A stretch of 64,000 bases of DNA from Streptomyces sp. YIM 121038 (GCF_006088715.1 NZ_CP030771.1:310001-374000); one strand, 5' to 3'; shown: positions 50,501-59,118, counted from the first letter of the stretch. Translations and numbers: made by a program. Notes: a model not told the origin generated them from the sequence alone.

Positions 50501-50850
50501 TCAGCCGGAAGCCCTGAGGCGTGCCACTTCCCCGGGCGCGGTGTAGACGGTCTGCCCCTCGGCGAGCTGCTGCTCCAACGCCGCCGCCGCGCGCTCGAAG
50601 TACTCGGCGCGCACGCCCGCGTCCCGGGACGCCCGCGCCATGTTGCGCACTCCGGCGAGCGCCACGTCGAGCCCCTGGGTGAACTCCGGCTTCGCGTCCG
50701 AGTCCACGTCGGCGGCGAGGTACTTGGCCGCCCCCAAGACCGCGCACAGCGCCGCGAGCGGCCAGGTCATCGGCCTTGGCGGCGATGAGGGCGTCCGCCA
50801 GTGCCCGTCCCATCTCGCCGAGACCGATGGCTGTGACTGCTGCGGGGCCG
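50501..50850 (-). pseudogene. remnant of an NAD(P)-binding (6PGDH/imine-reductase-like) gene
   Basis: Two pieces in different frames read in the minus direction. AVTAIGLGEMGRALADALIAAK looks like the N-terminal NADP-binding helix of this family, and a C-terminal helical piece (KYLAADVDSDAKPEFTQGLDVALAGVRNMARASRDAGVRAEYF) follows directly in another frame. The middle of the gene is missing. The similarity is by eye and the family call is tentative. Confidence 0.35.
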
Positions 50851-51021
50851 GGGCCGGGGGCGACCGTGGTGCCGGTCCTGGTGCTGGTGCCGGGCCGAGC
50901 CTGGCGCCGGTCCTGGTGTCGGTGCTGGCGCCGTGGCCCACAAGTGCTCCTGCTGGTGCTCGTCCGATCAGATGGGAGCGCGCAAGTTCCGTCCGTCGAC
51001 GCGGGCCAGTTCCGGCCGTGA

Positions 51022-51120
51022 GCCGGAGGGGCGCGAACCGGAAGGCGTGAACCGGACCGGCGTAAGCCGCACGGGCGTAAGCCGCACGGGCGTAAGCCGC
51101 ACGGGGGTGTGAGCCGGACG
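51022..51120. repeat. 15-bp tandem repeat, ~6 units
   Basis: GGCGTAAGCCGCACG occurs in three nearly exact head-to-tail copies, flanked by diverged ones (GGCGTGAACCGGA, GGTGTGAGCCGGA). It has no spacers, so it is not CRISPR. It lies ~100 bp upstream of the serine hydrolase. Confidence 0.75.
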
Positions 51121-51210
51121 CGCGTGGACTCATGCGGGGGCAAGCCCCACCTCCGAATGTCCGGCGTGCTCCAGTGACCCGCACGGCCTCCGTACGCAAG
51201 GGTGATCGGC

Positions 51211-52572
51211 ATGACGACCAGGTCGCTCCACTTCCCCGTACGCAGGCCCTCCCGAACGCGCCCGGCTCACCGGACTCGTAGACACCGCCTCCACCTGGTG
51301 GCGGCGGTGTCCGTCCTGACAGTGGCCGGCTTAGGCATCGGCCTTGAGCAGCCGGGGCAGGCGGCGACCGGGCCGACCGGTACCGTGTCGGCGCACGACG
51401 CGCCTGCTTCCGGGAAGGACGCCGGAGCCCACCGGCGCGACCAGCTGGACACGTTGGCGCGGAAGGTGGTGGCTGCCGGGGCACCCGGTGTGGTGGTGCG
51501 GGTGGATGACGGCCGCGGTCGGCCGATCGAGGTCGTCGAACAGGCGCCGTGGGCCCGCTCCGAGCACCGGCTCCGGCCGGGCGACGAGTTCCGGATGGGC
51601 TCCAACACCAAGACCATGATGGCCACCCTGGTGCTGCAACTGGCCGCCGAGGGCAAGCTCGCGCTGACCGACCCGGTGGCCAAGTGGCTGCCGGGCCAGG
51701 TGCCGGACGGCCACGCGATCACGCTGCGCATGCTGCTCAACCACACCAGCGGCCTGCACGACTACACCGAGGACCCGGAGCTCGTGCCCTCCATCCTGGG
51801 CAAGGACCCGAGGCGGTGGACCTCGGAGCAGCTGCTGGCCGTGGGCGTACGGCACGATCCGCACTTCCCTCCGGGCACGCGGTGGGCGTACAGCAACACG
51901 AACTACGCCGCGGTCGGCGCGGTCCTGGAGAAGGCCACCGGCCGGAGCCTGGCGGAGCTGGTCCGTGACCGGATCGCCCGGCCGCTCGGCCTGCGGCACA
52001 CGTACTACGCCGAGGACTCGACCTGGCGCGGCCCGCACGCCCGCGGCTACGAACCCGACGCGGCGCACATGCCGCCGGGCGTGCCGCCCGAGTTCCGGAA
52101 CTACGCCGGGGTGCCCCGAGCGGAGCACGTGGACGTCTCCGCCAACAGCCCTGCGTGGGGCGGCGCGGCCGGTGCGGTGGTGTCCACCGCCCGTGACTGG
52201 GACCGCTTCTACACGGCGTTGATGTCCGGCGAGCTGCTCCCCGCCGCGCAGCTGGCGCAGATGCGCACCACCGTGCCGATCTTCCCCGACCAGCCGGACG
52301 GGCCCGGCTACGGCCTCGGCATCCAGACCGCCACCACCGAGTGCGGCACGGTGTGGTCCCACGACGGCGGCATCCCCGGCTACCTCAGCACCCACCTCAC
52401 GGACCCCACGGGGCGGCGCACCGCGAGCGTCCTCATCTCGACGGAGGCGTTCGCCGAGTTCCCGGAGGCCTTCCCCCAGCTGATCAAGTCGGCCAAGGCA
52501 CTCCAGTCCGCCACGCTGTGCGCCCTCTTCGACAAGCCCGGGGCGGGCGGGGGCACCGCCGACGTCTCCTGA
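51211..52572 (+). CDS. secreted serine hydrolase, D-alanyl-D-alanine carboxypeptidase/beta-lactamase class C type (S12); TTA codon
   Basis: A 453-aa protein with an Arg-rich signal peptide (RRHRLHLVAAVSVLTVAGLGIGLEQPGQA). The S12 catalytic set is visible: Ser130 and Lys133 (MGSNTKT), the YxN motif (AYSNTNY) and HDGGIPG in place of KTG/HxG. It probably cleaves peptidoglycan D-Ala-D-Ala or a related amide or ester. Codon 41 (51331-51333) is TTA, so translation should depend on the rare bldA leucyl-tRNA and be developmentally timed. ATG 51211 is preferred to GTG 51202 for its spacing to AAGG. A paralog lies at 53564-54702. Confidence 0.9.
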   Translation: MTTRSLHFPVRRPSRTRPAHRTRRHRLHLVAAVSVLTVAGLGIGLEQPGQAATGPTGTVSAHDAPASGKDAGAHRRDQLDTLARKVVAAGAPGVVVRVDDGRGRPIEVVEQAPWARSEHRLRPGDEFRMGSNTKTMMATLVLQLAAEGKLALTDPVAKWLPGQVPDGHAITLRMLLNHTSGLHDYTEDPELVPSILGKDPRRWTSEQLLAVGVRHDPHFPPGTRWAYSNTNYAAVGAVLEKATGRSLAELVRDRIARPLGLRHTYYAEDSTWRGPHARGYEPDAAHMPPGVPPEFRNYAGVPRAEHVDVSANSPAWGGAAGAVVSTARDWDRFYTALMSGELLPAAQLAQMRTTVPIFPDQPDGPGYGLGIQTATTECGTVWSHDGGIPGYLSTHLTDPTGRRTASVLISTEAFAEFPEAFPQLIKSAKALQSATLCALFDKPGAGGGTADVS

Positions 52573-52903
52573 TCCACGCGGAGACGACGCTGCCTCCCCG
52601 CACCGGATAGTGGAACCCGTCCCGGCGAGCGTGCCGAAACCGTCCCGCACATCGCCGACCGTCCCACCCGCACCACGTTTTGTCCCGTGGTGCGGAAACG
52701 GGCTGCCGGACAATTCCGTGGGCGCTGGAATCCCTGGTGCACGGCCTCAGTCGCCGTGTCCCGGCGAGGGGGTGCACAGCCCCTTTCGCGGAGCATCCGC
52801 GGGTCCCCCCTCGTTTCCGTACGCCCTGCCGTTCACGCGGAGGGCAGGGCGTACCCGGGGCGCGGCATTCCAAGACCACAGCGTCCACACAGGAAGCCAG
52901 CAG
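52573..52903. other. intergenic region with inverted repeat before the I36-like gene
   Basis: 331 bp without a gene. It contains a perfect 10-bp inverted repeat, CCGCACCACG-8-CGTGGTGCGG (52668-52695), which may be a terminator for the S12 gene or an operator for the next gene. The I36-like gene promoter lies to the right. Confidence 0.45.
52668..52695. promoter_or_regulatory. perfect inverted repeat CCGCACCACG/CGTGGTGCGG
   Basis: Ten-base perfect arms with an 8-base loop, ~95 bases after the serine hydrolase and ~210 before the next gene. Followed by AAACGGG rather than T residues, so an operator is as likely as a terminator. Confidence 0.45.
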
Positions 52904-53476
52904 ATGAACCTTCGCAAGAGCCTTACTCTCGTGACCGTCTCGATCGCCCTGGGCGGTGGTGTGGCGCTGGCCGCCCCGTCGGCCCAGGCCGATCAGCCCG
53001 CCTTCCGGAGCCAGGCCATGGACTCCGGCCTGACGGCCTCCGAGGCCACCCAGTTGCAGAGCACGATCGACACCCTTCTGGCCAAGGAGGGTGGAAAACA
53101 GACCGCCGCCAACGAGATCCGTTACGCGGACGGCAGGCTCCTGGTGCCGCTGCCCGGCGAGAAGTACGTACGGGAGCTGAACGGCAGTCGGGCCGAGGGC
53201 ACTGCTGCCAGTGCGCGCCACACCTGCACGTACAAGCGCCTCTGCGGCTACTCCGGCCGGAACTACACCGGTCAGGAGCGCGAGTGGTACCAGTGCAACG
53301 TGCTCTACAAGAAGCCGAGCGGCTGGCGCAGCGGCGGCTCCTGGTACAACAACCAGACGCCGGGGCGGCAGGGCAGCTGGTACGACCACAACAAGCGCTT
53401 CCTCTCCCACACCAGGCCCGCGCCCTACGGAACCAACGGCAACTGGGCCCCCGTCGGCTACATCAAGGCCTGCTAG
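52904..53476 (+). CDS. secreted I36-like peptidase inhibitor/bacteriocin-like protein
   Basis: A 190-aa secreted protein (signal peptide ending AQA/DQ). The mature C-terminal ~85 residues have four cysteines (HTCTYKRLCGYSG, WYQCNVLY and the final C) and aromatic-rich repeats (GSWYNNQTPGRQGSWYDHNKR), resembling the I36 inhibitor domain of Streptomyces metalloprotease inhibitors. The helical N-terminal part (QLQSTIDTLLAKEGGKQTAANEIRYADGRLLVPLP) is like the prodomain of related actinobacterial proteins. AGGAAG precedes the ATG. It lies between two S12 hydrolases. Confidence 0.75.
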   Translation: MNLRKSLTLVTVSIALGGGVALAAPSAQADQPAFRSQAMDSGLTASEATQLQSTIDTLLAKEGGKQTAANEIRYADGRLLVPLPGEKYVRELNGSRAEGTAASARHTCTYKRLCGYSGRNYTGQEREWYQCNVLYKKPSGWRSGGSWYNNQTPGRQGSWYDHNKRFLSHTRPAPYGTNGNWAPVGYIKAC

Positions 53477-53512
53477 TACCCCGCACACGGCCGTAGGCCC
53501 CTGGCATCCACA

Positions 53513-53545
53513 GCGGGTCGTCTCCTCTCCCCGGAGGCGGCCCGC
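53513..53545 (+). terminator. terminator after the I36-like gene
   Basis: GCGGGTCGTCTCC pairs with GGAGGCGGCCCGC (11 Watson-Crick plus two G-T pairs), loop TCTCCCC. It lies between the I36-like gene and the convergent S12 gene. Confidence 0.65.
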
Positions 53546-53563
53546 CGTCGCGCCGCCTGGCGG

Positions 53564-54702
53564 TCAGCGGTCGCACAGGGCCGCCTCCATGGCTTCTTCG
53601 AGGTGCTTCACGGCTTCGCCGCTCTTCGGTTCGAGGGTCATCGAGACGCTGGCGGCGCGGCCGTCGTCGGTGGCCGCGGCCCACGTTCCGTAGCCCGGTA
53701 TCGCGCCGCTGTGGCCCCAGGCCACCTTGCCGCAGGAGGGCAGCTTCACGCTGACGATCCCCAGTCCGGCGTGGTAACGGCGCTTCTCCGCGGGGACGTT
53801 GGGGTCCTCCATGGGGACGGTGGTGCGCATCTCCTTGAGCTGGTCCTCCTTCAGGAGCCGCTCGCCGCCGTCGAGCAGCGCGGAGAAGAAGCGGTTGAGG
53901 TCGGAGTTGGTGGAGACCATCGCGCCTGCCGCCCAGGACGCGGAGGGGTCGATATCGGTGACGTTGCGCGGCGGGGCGTCCGCGTGATCCTGGCGGTAGC
54001 CCTGGGGGTGGCGTTCCCGGATGGTCGTCTCGCCGGGGGCGGGGAAGTAGGTGTGGCGCAGCCCGATGCGCCGGATGACGCGCCGGTCGACTTCCTCGGC
54101 GAGGGGCCGTCCAGTGACCTTCTGCACAATGAGACCGGCGATCAGGTAGTTCGTGCTGCTGTATCCCCACTCCGTACCGGGAGTGAAGACGGCTTCGTGG
54201 CCGAGGGCGACGTCCAGGGCGTCGCGGGGAGAGAGGTACCGGCGCTCGAGGATGTCGTTCGTGACGTCGCCCTCGTACTCGGGAAGTCCGCTGGTGTGCT
54301 GGAGGAGCTGACGCACCGTGATCTTCTGTCCGTCGATCCCCTTTCCGCGCACGAGGCCCGGCAGGTACGTCTCGACCGAGGCGTCCAGGGCGATCTCGCC
54401 CTCGTGGACCAGTTGCAGCACGACCACGGCGGTGAACGTCTTGGTGACGCTGCCGATCCGGACCTGGCCGTCCCGGGGCACCTTCGCGTGCGTGTCCCGG
54501 TCCCCCACACCCGCGGTATAGGTGCGGAGGTTCCCGTTACGGTCCATGGCGCTCGCCAGTGCCCCGAGGGCGCGGTCGGAGTGCAGCAGGGTGTCCAACC
54601 TCTGGCGCACAGGGTCTCGTTGGTCGGCGGTCGCGGGCGCCGCCAGGCCCACGGTGACAGCGGCGGCCAGGGCCAGAACGGTGAGGGGGAGTTTCTACGC
54701 AT
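53564..54702 (-). CDS. secreted S12 serine hydrolase (D-alanyl-D-alanine carboxypeptidase-like) with 5' frameshift
   Basis: Paralog of the 51211 gene, about 378 aa if corrected. The frame starting at GTG 54652 encodes GSVTKTFTAVVVLQLVHEGEIALD (catalytic Ser and Lys), YSSTNY and GHSGAIPG, all S12 motifs. The signal peptide lies upstream in another frame: after ATG 54702 with an ideal GGAGGA site, reading shifts between CGTAGAAAC and CTCCCC. Restoring one A gives a normal leader (LPLTVLALAAAVTVGLAAPATA). The change sits in a short A-run, so it may be a sequencing error or a real inactivation. Without the leader the enzyme would not be exported. Confidence 0.75.
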
Positions 54703-54828
54703 CAGGGTTCCTCCAGAGCAGCGGTGACGTGCCTCAGCGGTGAGATCAACTCTGCTGAGAGCGACCGCCGTTGTCCATCGGTGATCACCCTGACCGGTCC
54801 CTGATCCACCCTGGGAGCGGACTCCTGG

Positions 54829-55776
54829 TCACCCCTGGGAAGTCACCGCCGCGGCGGCGGTGAACCAGGCGTACACAGGAGCCAGCCGCGCCGAGGCGGG
54901 CCATCCGTTGACCGTCGACAGGAGGCGCCAGTACCGCTCGACGTGCGGGTCGGCGGTCAGGAGGAGGCGGGCGAGCAGCCAGCGCCGCAGGTCACCGTCA
55001 CCCGCGTGCTCGAACGCGTACCCGTAGAGGTCGCTCAGCGAGTCGGTGAGCGGCGCGGTCAGCAAGGAGGCCGGGAGGATGCCGACGGTCGCGGCCTCCA
55101 GAACGCGTTCGCGCAGCGCCCGGTTGAGGTCGTCGTGCAGGGCGCTGACCGCCTCTGGGGAGGGCTCTTGGGCCTGGGCCTCGGCGACACGCCGGATCGC
55201 AGCCCGGAACTGCGTGCTCCGGCACAGCTCGGCGAGTTCCGCCCAGGCTCCGACCTGGTCCGGGGCGGGATCGTCGGGAAGCTCCGGCAGGACGGACCGC
55301 ATCAGGCTCGCGAACTCCGGGTTGGCGTCCCCGTCCTCGAAGACGGCGTCGATGAAGTCGGCCACCAGCTGGTGCTGTTCGGCGCGGGAGAGCGTGGCGA
55401 GTCGGTGCATGAGGTCCACTTCCATGGGGGTGGGGCCCTGCCGTGCGACGGCCCGCAGGACCGCCCGGCGCAGCCGCAGGGCCTGGATCTGTACGTCGAG
55501 CGCGTCGGCGTGCGCCTCGGCGACTTCGGGGAGGGACACCTCGTGGTCCAGCACCTTGCGCACGGTCGCGAGGTCGAGCCCGAGCTCGCGCAGCGTCCGG
55601 ACCAGGTCCAGGCGGGCGAGCGCGTCGGGGCCGTACAGCCGGTAGCCCACCGGGCTGCGGTCGGTCGGCGGAACGAGTCCCTTGTCGGAGTAGAACCGGA
55701 TCGCCTTCACCGTCAGACCGGTCCGGCGTGCCAGCTCTCCGATGGAGTAGAGGGAGGATGAGGTGTCGCTGTGCAT
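54829..55776 (-). CDS. MerR-family regulator (TipA-like N-terminal domain, large effector domain)
   Basis: A 315-aa regulator. MerR wHTH at residues ~9-75: YSIGELARRTGLTVKAIRFYSDKGLVPPTDRSPVGYRLYGPDALARLDLVRTLRELGLDLATVRKVL. A coiled-coil-like helix follows (QIQALRLRRAVLRAVARQ). The C-terminal ~190 residues are helical, with no cysteine metal site, so a small organic ligand is more likely than a metal. Its promoter carries a perfect MerR-type inverted repeat (55791-55809). It is divergent from the AhpD-like gene. Confidence 0.9.
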   Translation of the reverse strand: MHSDTSSSLYSIGELARRTGLTVKAIRFYSDKGLVPPTDRSPVGYRLYGPDALARLDLVRTLRELGLDLATVRKVLDHEVSLPEVAEAHADALDVQIQALRLRRAVLRAVARQGPTPMEVDLMHRLATLSRAEQHQLVADFIDAVFEDGDANPEFASLMRSVLPELPDDPAPDQVGAWAELAELCRSTQFRAAIRRVAEAQAQEPSPEAVSALHDDLNRALRERVLEAATVGILPASLLTAPLTDSLSDLYGYAFEHAGDGDLRRWLLARLLLTADPHVERYWRLLSTVNGWPASARLAPVYAWFTAAAAVTSQG

Positions 55777-56152
55777 GCCCCTAGCTTGATGTCTCCCCCG
55801 ACGGGAGACTCAACCGGTGCGGGGTGACCCGCCGAGTGGTGCGGGTTGCCTACCGAGCGGTGTCGGCTGAACGTCACCCCGTCGGGTCACCAGGACGACG
55901 GCGTACGTGCCGCTGCTCGGCCAGCGCCCTGAAGGAACACGGGCCGGGCCCAGACCAGCGTGTCAGGGTCGGCAGTGGCATGGCCACGGGGCCCTCGTAG
56001 CGGACGAGTCGAGCCACCTCCGCACCCGGTGAAGGACCGATTTCGAAGCCGGGCAGAAAAAGCAGGCTCCTCCCGGTCACATTTCCCCGCCGCCATCCGT
56101 CATGGCAGTGACCGCACGATGCACGGTCTTGAGACGACATAAGGAGATAACG
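55777..56152. promoter_or_regulatory. divergent promoter region between merR and the AhpD-like gene
   Basis: 376 bp without a gene. It contains the MerR operator GTCTCCC-5-GGGAGAC (55791-55809), read on the minus strand between a TTGAGT -35 element and a ~19-bp spaced -10-like TCAAGC, the overlong spacing typical of MerR-controlled promoters. The rest shows nothing I can name. Confidence 0.55.
55791..55809. promoter_or_regulatory. MerR-type inverted repeat operator
   Basis: GTCTCCC and GGGAGAC are perfect 7-bp arms around CCGAC, within the merR promoter, 15-33 bases upstream of its start. It fits autoregulation. Confidence 0.75.
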
Positions 56153-56659
56153 ATGGGAACACGTTCGATCACGGCGGAGATCCCGATGGAGCCGCGTCTG
56201 TCCGAGGACCCCGCGGAGCTCGTTCCGGAGCTGGCGGCGGTGTCGGCCGCGCTGTTCAAGGTCACCGGCAACGGTTCGGTGCCGCGTTCCACGATCAGTC
56301 TGCTGCAGCTGCGTGCGGGCCAGATCGTGGGCAGCACCTATCTGACCGTTCTGCACACCGGCTTCCTGCGCAAGGCCGAGGAGTCGGAGGAGCGGATCAC
56401 GTCGGTGGCCTCCTGGCAGGACTCGCCGTACTTCACCGCCGCCGAGCGGGCGGCGCTGGCCCTCACGGAGGCGGTGCTCCAGCCGTCCGCGGACGGTGAG
56501 CGGGTCTCCGACGAGCTGTACGCCGAGGCGGCCGCGCACTACGAGCCCAAGGCGCTCGCCACGCTGATGTTCGCGATCGGGCAGGTCAACTTCTTCATCT
56601 CGGTGGCGCTCATCGCGAAGCCGGTGCCCGGGCGCTCGTTCACCGATCCGTGGAAGTGA
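56153..56659 (+). CDS. AhpD-like carboxymuconolactone decarboxylase family protein lacking its CxxC
   Basis: A 168-aa protein with the CMD/AhpD fold pattern (SLLQLRAGQIVGSTYLTVLHTGFLRKAEESEERITSVASWQDSPYFTAAERAALALTEAV). In active members the segment reads GCxYCxxxH; here it is GSTYLTVLH: Ser61 and Leu64 replace the two cysteines while His68 is kept. Peroxidase or disulfide chemistry is therefore unlikely, and another role must be considered. AAGGAG precedes the ATG. It is divergent from the MerR gene and likely its target. Confidence 0.82.
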   Translation: MGTRSITAEIPMEPRLSEDPAELVPELAAVSAALFKVTGNGSVPRSTISLLQLRAGQIVGSTYLTVLHTGFLRKAEESEERITSVASWQDSPYFTAAERAALALTEAVLQPSADGERVSDELYAEAAAHYEPKALATLMFAIGQVNFFISVALIAKPVPGRSFTDPWK

Positions 56660-56906
56660 CCCGCCACAGGGCTCGGCTCGTGCGCTCGGATTCCGCCTGA
56701 GCCGAGCCCGGGGCGGCCGCATGTGTGCGGCGGCGGTCGGGGCCGCCGCCGCACACGCGCCTCCGCCGCCGAGGTGGCACGGCTCAGGCCCCGGCCTCCC
56801 CTCGGACGACCGCTTGCCGCCGGCGGATGGCCGCTGCCCGATTCGGATAGGGCAGAGCCTCGACGCGCCCTACGGTTTCGTGGAAATCGGCGCTCTGGAG
56901 GCGTAC

Positions 56907-58034
56907 ATGGACAGGTATCGCGGGGTGCGGACGGCCGTGGTCGTAGGGGCGGGCATCGCCGGTCTGACGGCGGCCACTGCTCTGGCGCGCGACGGCTGGC
57001 AGGTGGAGGTCGCCGAGGCCGGCCCGCCGGAGGCTCCCGCTGGTTGGGGGCTGTGTCTGACCGGCCCTTCGCTGCGCGCGCTCGACGAGTTGGGGCTCGC
57101 GGACGCGTGCACGGCCGAGGGCTACGGCATGAGCACGATCACGCACGTGGACGTGCACGGCGAGCCCGCGGGTGAGGTCCAGTTGCCGCGCCTCATCGGT
57201 GCGCGACGGCCGGCGATGGCGGGTATCGCGCGCCCCGCCCTCCACCGCGTCCTGCACGCGGAAGCCGAGCGGTGCGGCGCGGTGGTGCGCCACGGGCTGA
57301 CCGTGGCCGCGGTGGATCACGATGGGGCGCTCGTCCGCGTACGGCTGTCCGACGGGACGGTACGGCGAGTCGCCCTGCTGGTCGGCGCGGACGGGATCCG
57401 CTCGGCGGTACGGGGCCTGCTGGGGCTCGAAGCCTCGCTCGACTTCCACGGGCAGATGGTCTGGCGGGCTCTGGTGCCCCGCCCGCGGTGGGCCACAGGG
57501 ATCCATCAGTTCGCCGGGAAGGCCGACACCGCCGGACTCGTCCCCCTCTCGGACCGACAGGCGTACGTGTTCCTGACGGAGAACGGGGTGGAGCGGAGCG
57601 CCCTGCCCGAGGCCGAACTCGCCCCGCGCCTGCGGCAACTCCTCGAGGCGTTCCCGGGGCGGGTGGAGGAGATCCGCTCCCTCGTGGCCGCGTCGGCATC
57701 GGTGGTGCGCCGCCCGGTCCTCACGGCGCTCCTGGGAGGCGCCTGGCACCGGGGCAACGGCGTGGTCATCGGGGACGCCGCGCACGCGCCCGCGCCGCAG
57801 ATGGCCAGCGGGGCCGCCCTGGCCATCGAGGACGGGCTCGTACTGGCCCGGGAGCTCGCGCGGCACGAGTCCGTCGAGCTGGGGCTCCAGGCATTCGTCG
57901 GCCGACGCGCGCGGCGGTGCCGGACACTCGTGGAGACCTCGGTGGCCATCGCCGGTCTGGAACAGGCGCGGCGCCACCACGAGGCGTATCCCCTGGCCGA
58001 CTCCTGCCACCGGCTCATGGCCGAGCCCGCGTGA
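56907..58034 (+). CDS. FAD-dependent aromatic monooxygenase (PHBH/salicylate hydroxylase type)
   Basis: A 375-aa class A flavin monooxygenase. The dinucleotide motif is VVGAGIAGLTAATALARDG, the second FAD motif LLVGADGIRSAVRGLLG (DG with the arginine), and the third VIGDAAHAPAPQMASGAALAIEDGLVLARELA. Such enzymes use NAD(P)H and O2 to hydroxylate an aromatic or related substrate. GGAGG lies 6 bases before ATG 56907; the upstream open frame lacks a leader. It is downstream of the AhpD-like gene by ~250 bp on the same strand. Confidence 0.88.
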   Translation: MDRYRGVRTAVVVGAGIAGLTAATALARDGWQVEVAEAGPPEAPAGWGLCLTGPSLRALDELGLADACTAEGYGMSTITHVDVHGEPAGEVQLPRLIGARRPAMAGIARPALHRVLHAEAERCGAVVRHGLTVAAVDHDGALVRVRLSDGTVRRVALLVGADGIRSAVRGLLGLEASLDFHGQMVWRALVPRPRWATGIHQFAGKADTAGLVPLSDRQAYVFLTENGVERSALPEAELAPRLRQLLEAFPGRVEEIRSLVAASASVVRRPVLTALLGGAWHRGNGVVIGDAAHAPAPQMASGAALAIEDGLVLARELARHESVELGLQAFVGRRARRCRTLVETSVAIAGLEQARRHHEAYPLADSCHRLMAEPA

Positions 58035-58137
58035 CCAGGCGCGGGGCCTCTCGGAGCTTCTGCGCACCCGGCTCGGGGGAAGCCGACGACCGGCCTCCGT
58101 GGCCGACAATGGGCCCCTAGGGAAGGGTCCCGCCATC

Positions 58138-59118
58138 GTGCCGACGCCGCTGCGCCACCACCTCATCACCAGGTCCCGGAACCCCGCCGACCTGCTCAAC
58201 GCCGCCACCCGTCTGTTCGGCGGCGCGATCTCCGCATCGCCCCTGGACGAGCTGTGCGGTGGCGAGCACGAACTGCGCGGCGTCGCCGCACCCGACTTCG
58301 CGGTGGGCTACTTCGCCTCGCCGCTCGACGTACGGGTCGCTACGCCCAGGGGCCGCGCCCGCGGCTCCTACTTCGTCAACATCGGTGTCTCCGGGGCCAT
58401 CTCGGCCTCGTGCGGCGCGCTGCGGGCGACCCTCGACGAGACGACGGCGGGAGTCGCCAACCCCGGAGACACCCAGGAACTGCGCCCCCTGCGCGGCCGC
58501 AGGACGCGGTTCCTGGGCCTGCGGCTCGACGCCGCCCTGGTCGACCAGGAGTTCACCGCGCTGACCGGACATCCGCCGGTGTCCACCGTGCGCTTCGACT
58601 TCGCCCTGGACCTGGCCAGGCCCAAGGGCCGGGCGGTGCGCCTCCTCGTCCGCTCCCTGCTCGAACAGCTGGACTCGCAAGACCCCCTGTTCCAGCGCGC
58701 GGAGCTGCGGCGCGGCCAGCTGCGCTGCCTCGTCACCGCCCTGCTCCTGGCCCAGCCGCACTCGCACACCGACGAGCTGCGCGACGGCCCGCGCCCCGGC
58801 TACCCGCGTTCCCTGCGGGCGGCCCTCGCGTTCATCGAAGCGAACCTCAGCGAGCACATCGGCCTCGACGACATCGCCGACGCCGCGGGATGCAGCCCGC
58901 GCACCCTCAGCTCCGCCTTCCGCGGCCGACTCGGCCTCTCCCCCATGGCGTACGTCCGCGATCTGCGGCTCGACCGGATCCGGGAGGACATCCTCACCTC
59001 CACCGACCCCGTCGGCACGATCGCCTACCGGTGGGGTGTCTCGCACCTCGGCCGCTTCGCCGGTCAGTACCGCGCCCGCTTCGCCGAACTGCCCTCCGAC
59101 ACCGCGCGCCGCAGATAA
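58138..59118 (+). CDS. AraC-family regulator
   Basis: A 326-aa regulator of the AraC-binding-like type 2 group (cupin-like N-domain, residues ~20-200: GVAAPDFAVGYFASPLDVRVATPRGR, NPGDTQELRPLRGR) and a C-terminal AraC HTH pair (LRAALAFIEANLSEHIGLDDIADAAGCSPRTLSSAFRGRLGLSPMAYVRDLRLDRIREDIL). The GTG 58138 start has GGGAAGGG upstream; an in-frame GTG lies further up at 58099. It follows the FAD monooxygenase on the same strand and may regulate it. Confidence 0.88.
   Translation: MPTPLRHHLITRSRNPADLLNAATRLFGGAISASPLDELCGGEHELRGVAAPDFAVGYFASPLDVRVATPRGRARGSYFVNIGVSGAISASCGALRATLDETTAGVANPGDTQELRPLRGRRTRFLGLRLDAALVDQEFTALTGHPPVSTVRFDFALDLARPKGRAVRLLVRSLLEQLDSQDPLFQRAELRRGQLRCLVTALLLAQPHSHTDELRDGPRPGYPRSLRAALAFIEANLSEHIGLDDIADAAGCSPRTLSSAFRGRLGLSPMAYVRDLRLDRIREDILTSTDPVGTIAYRWGVSHLGRFAGQYRARFAELPSDTARRR

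Larger units (their letters stand above)
50486..51210. other. gene-poor region with pseudogene remnant and tandem repeats
   Basis: About 725 bp with no intact gene. The left half holds a broken minus-strand gene (next entry). The right half holds low-complexity GC-rich repeats (GGTCCTGGTG/CTGGTGC units near 50870-50960) and a clear 15-bp tandem repeat at 51022-51120. Confidence 0.5.

Noticed and set aside
51022..51120. possible CRISPR array
   Set aside because: Units are directly adjacent without spacers and diverge in sequence; it is a simple tandem repeat.
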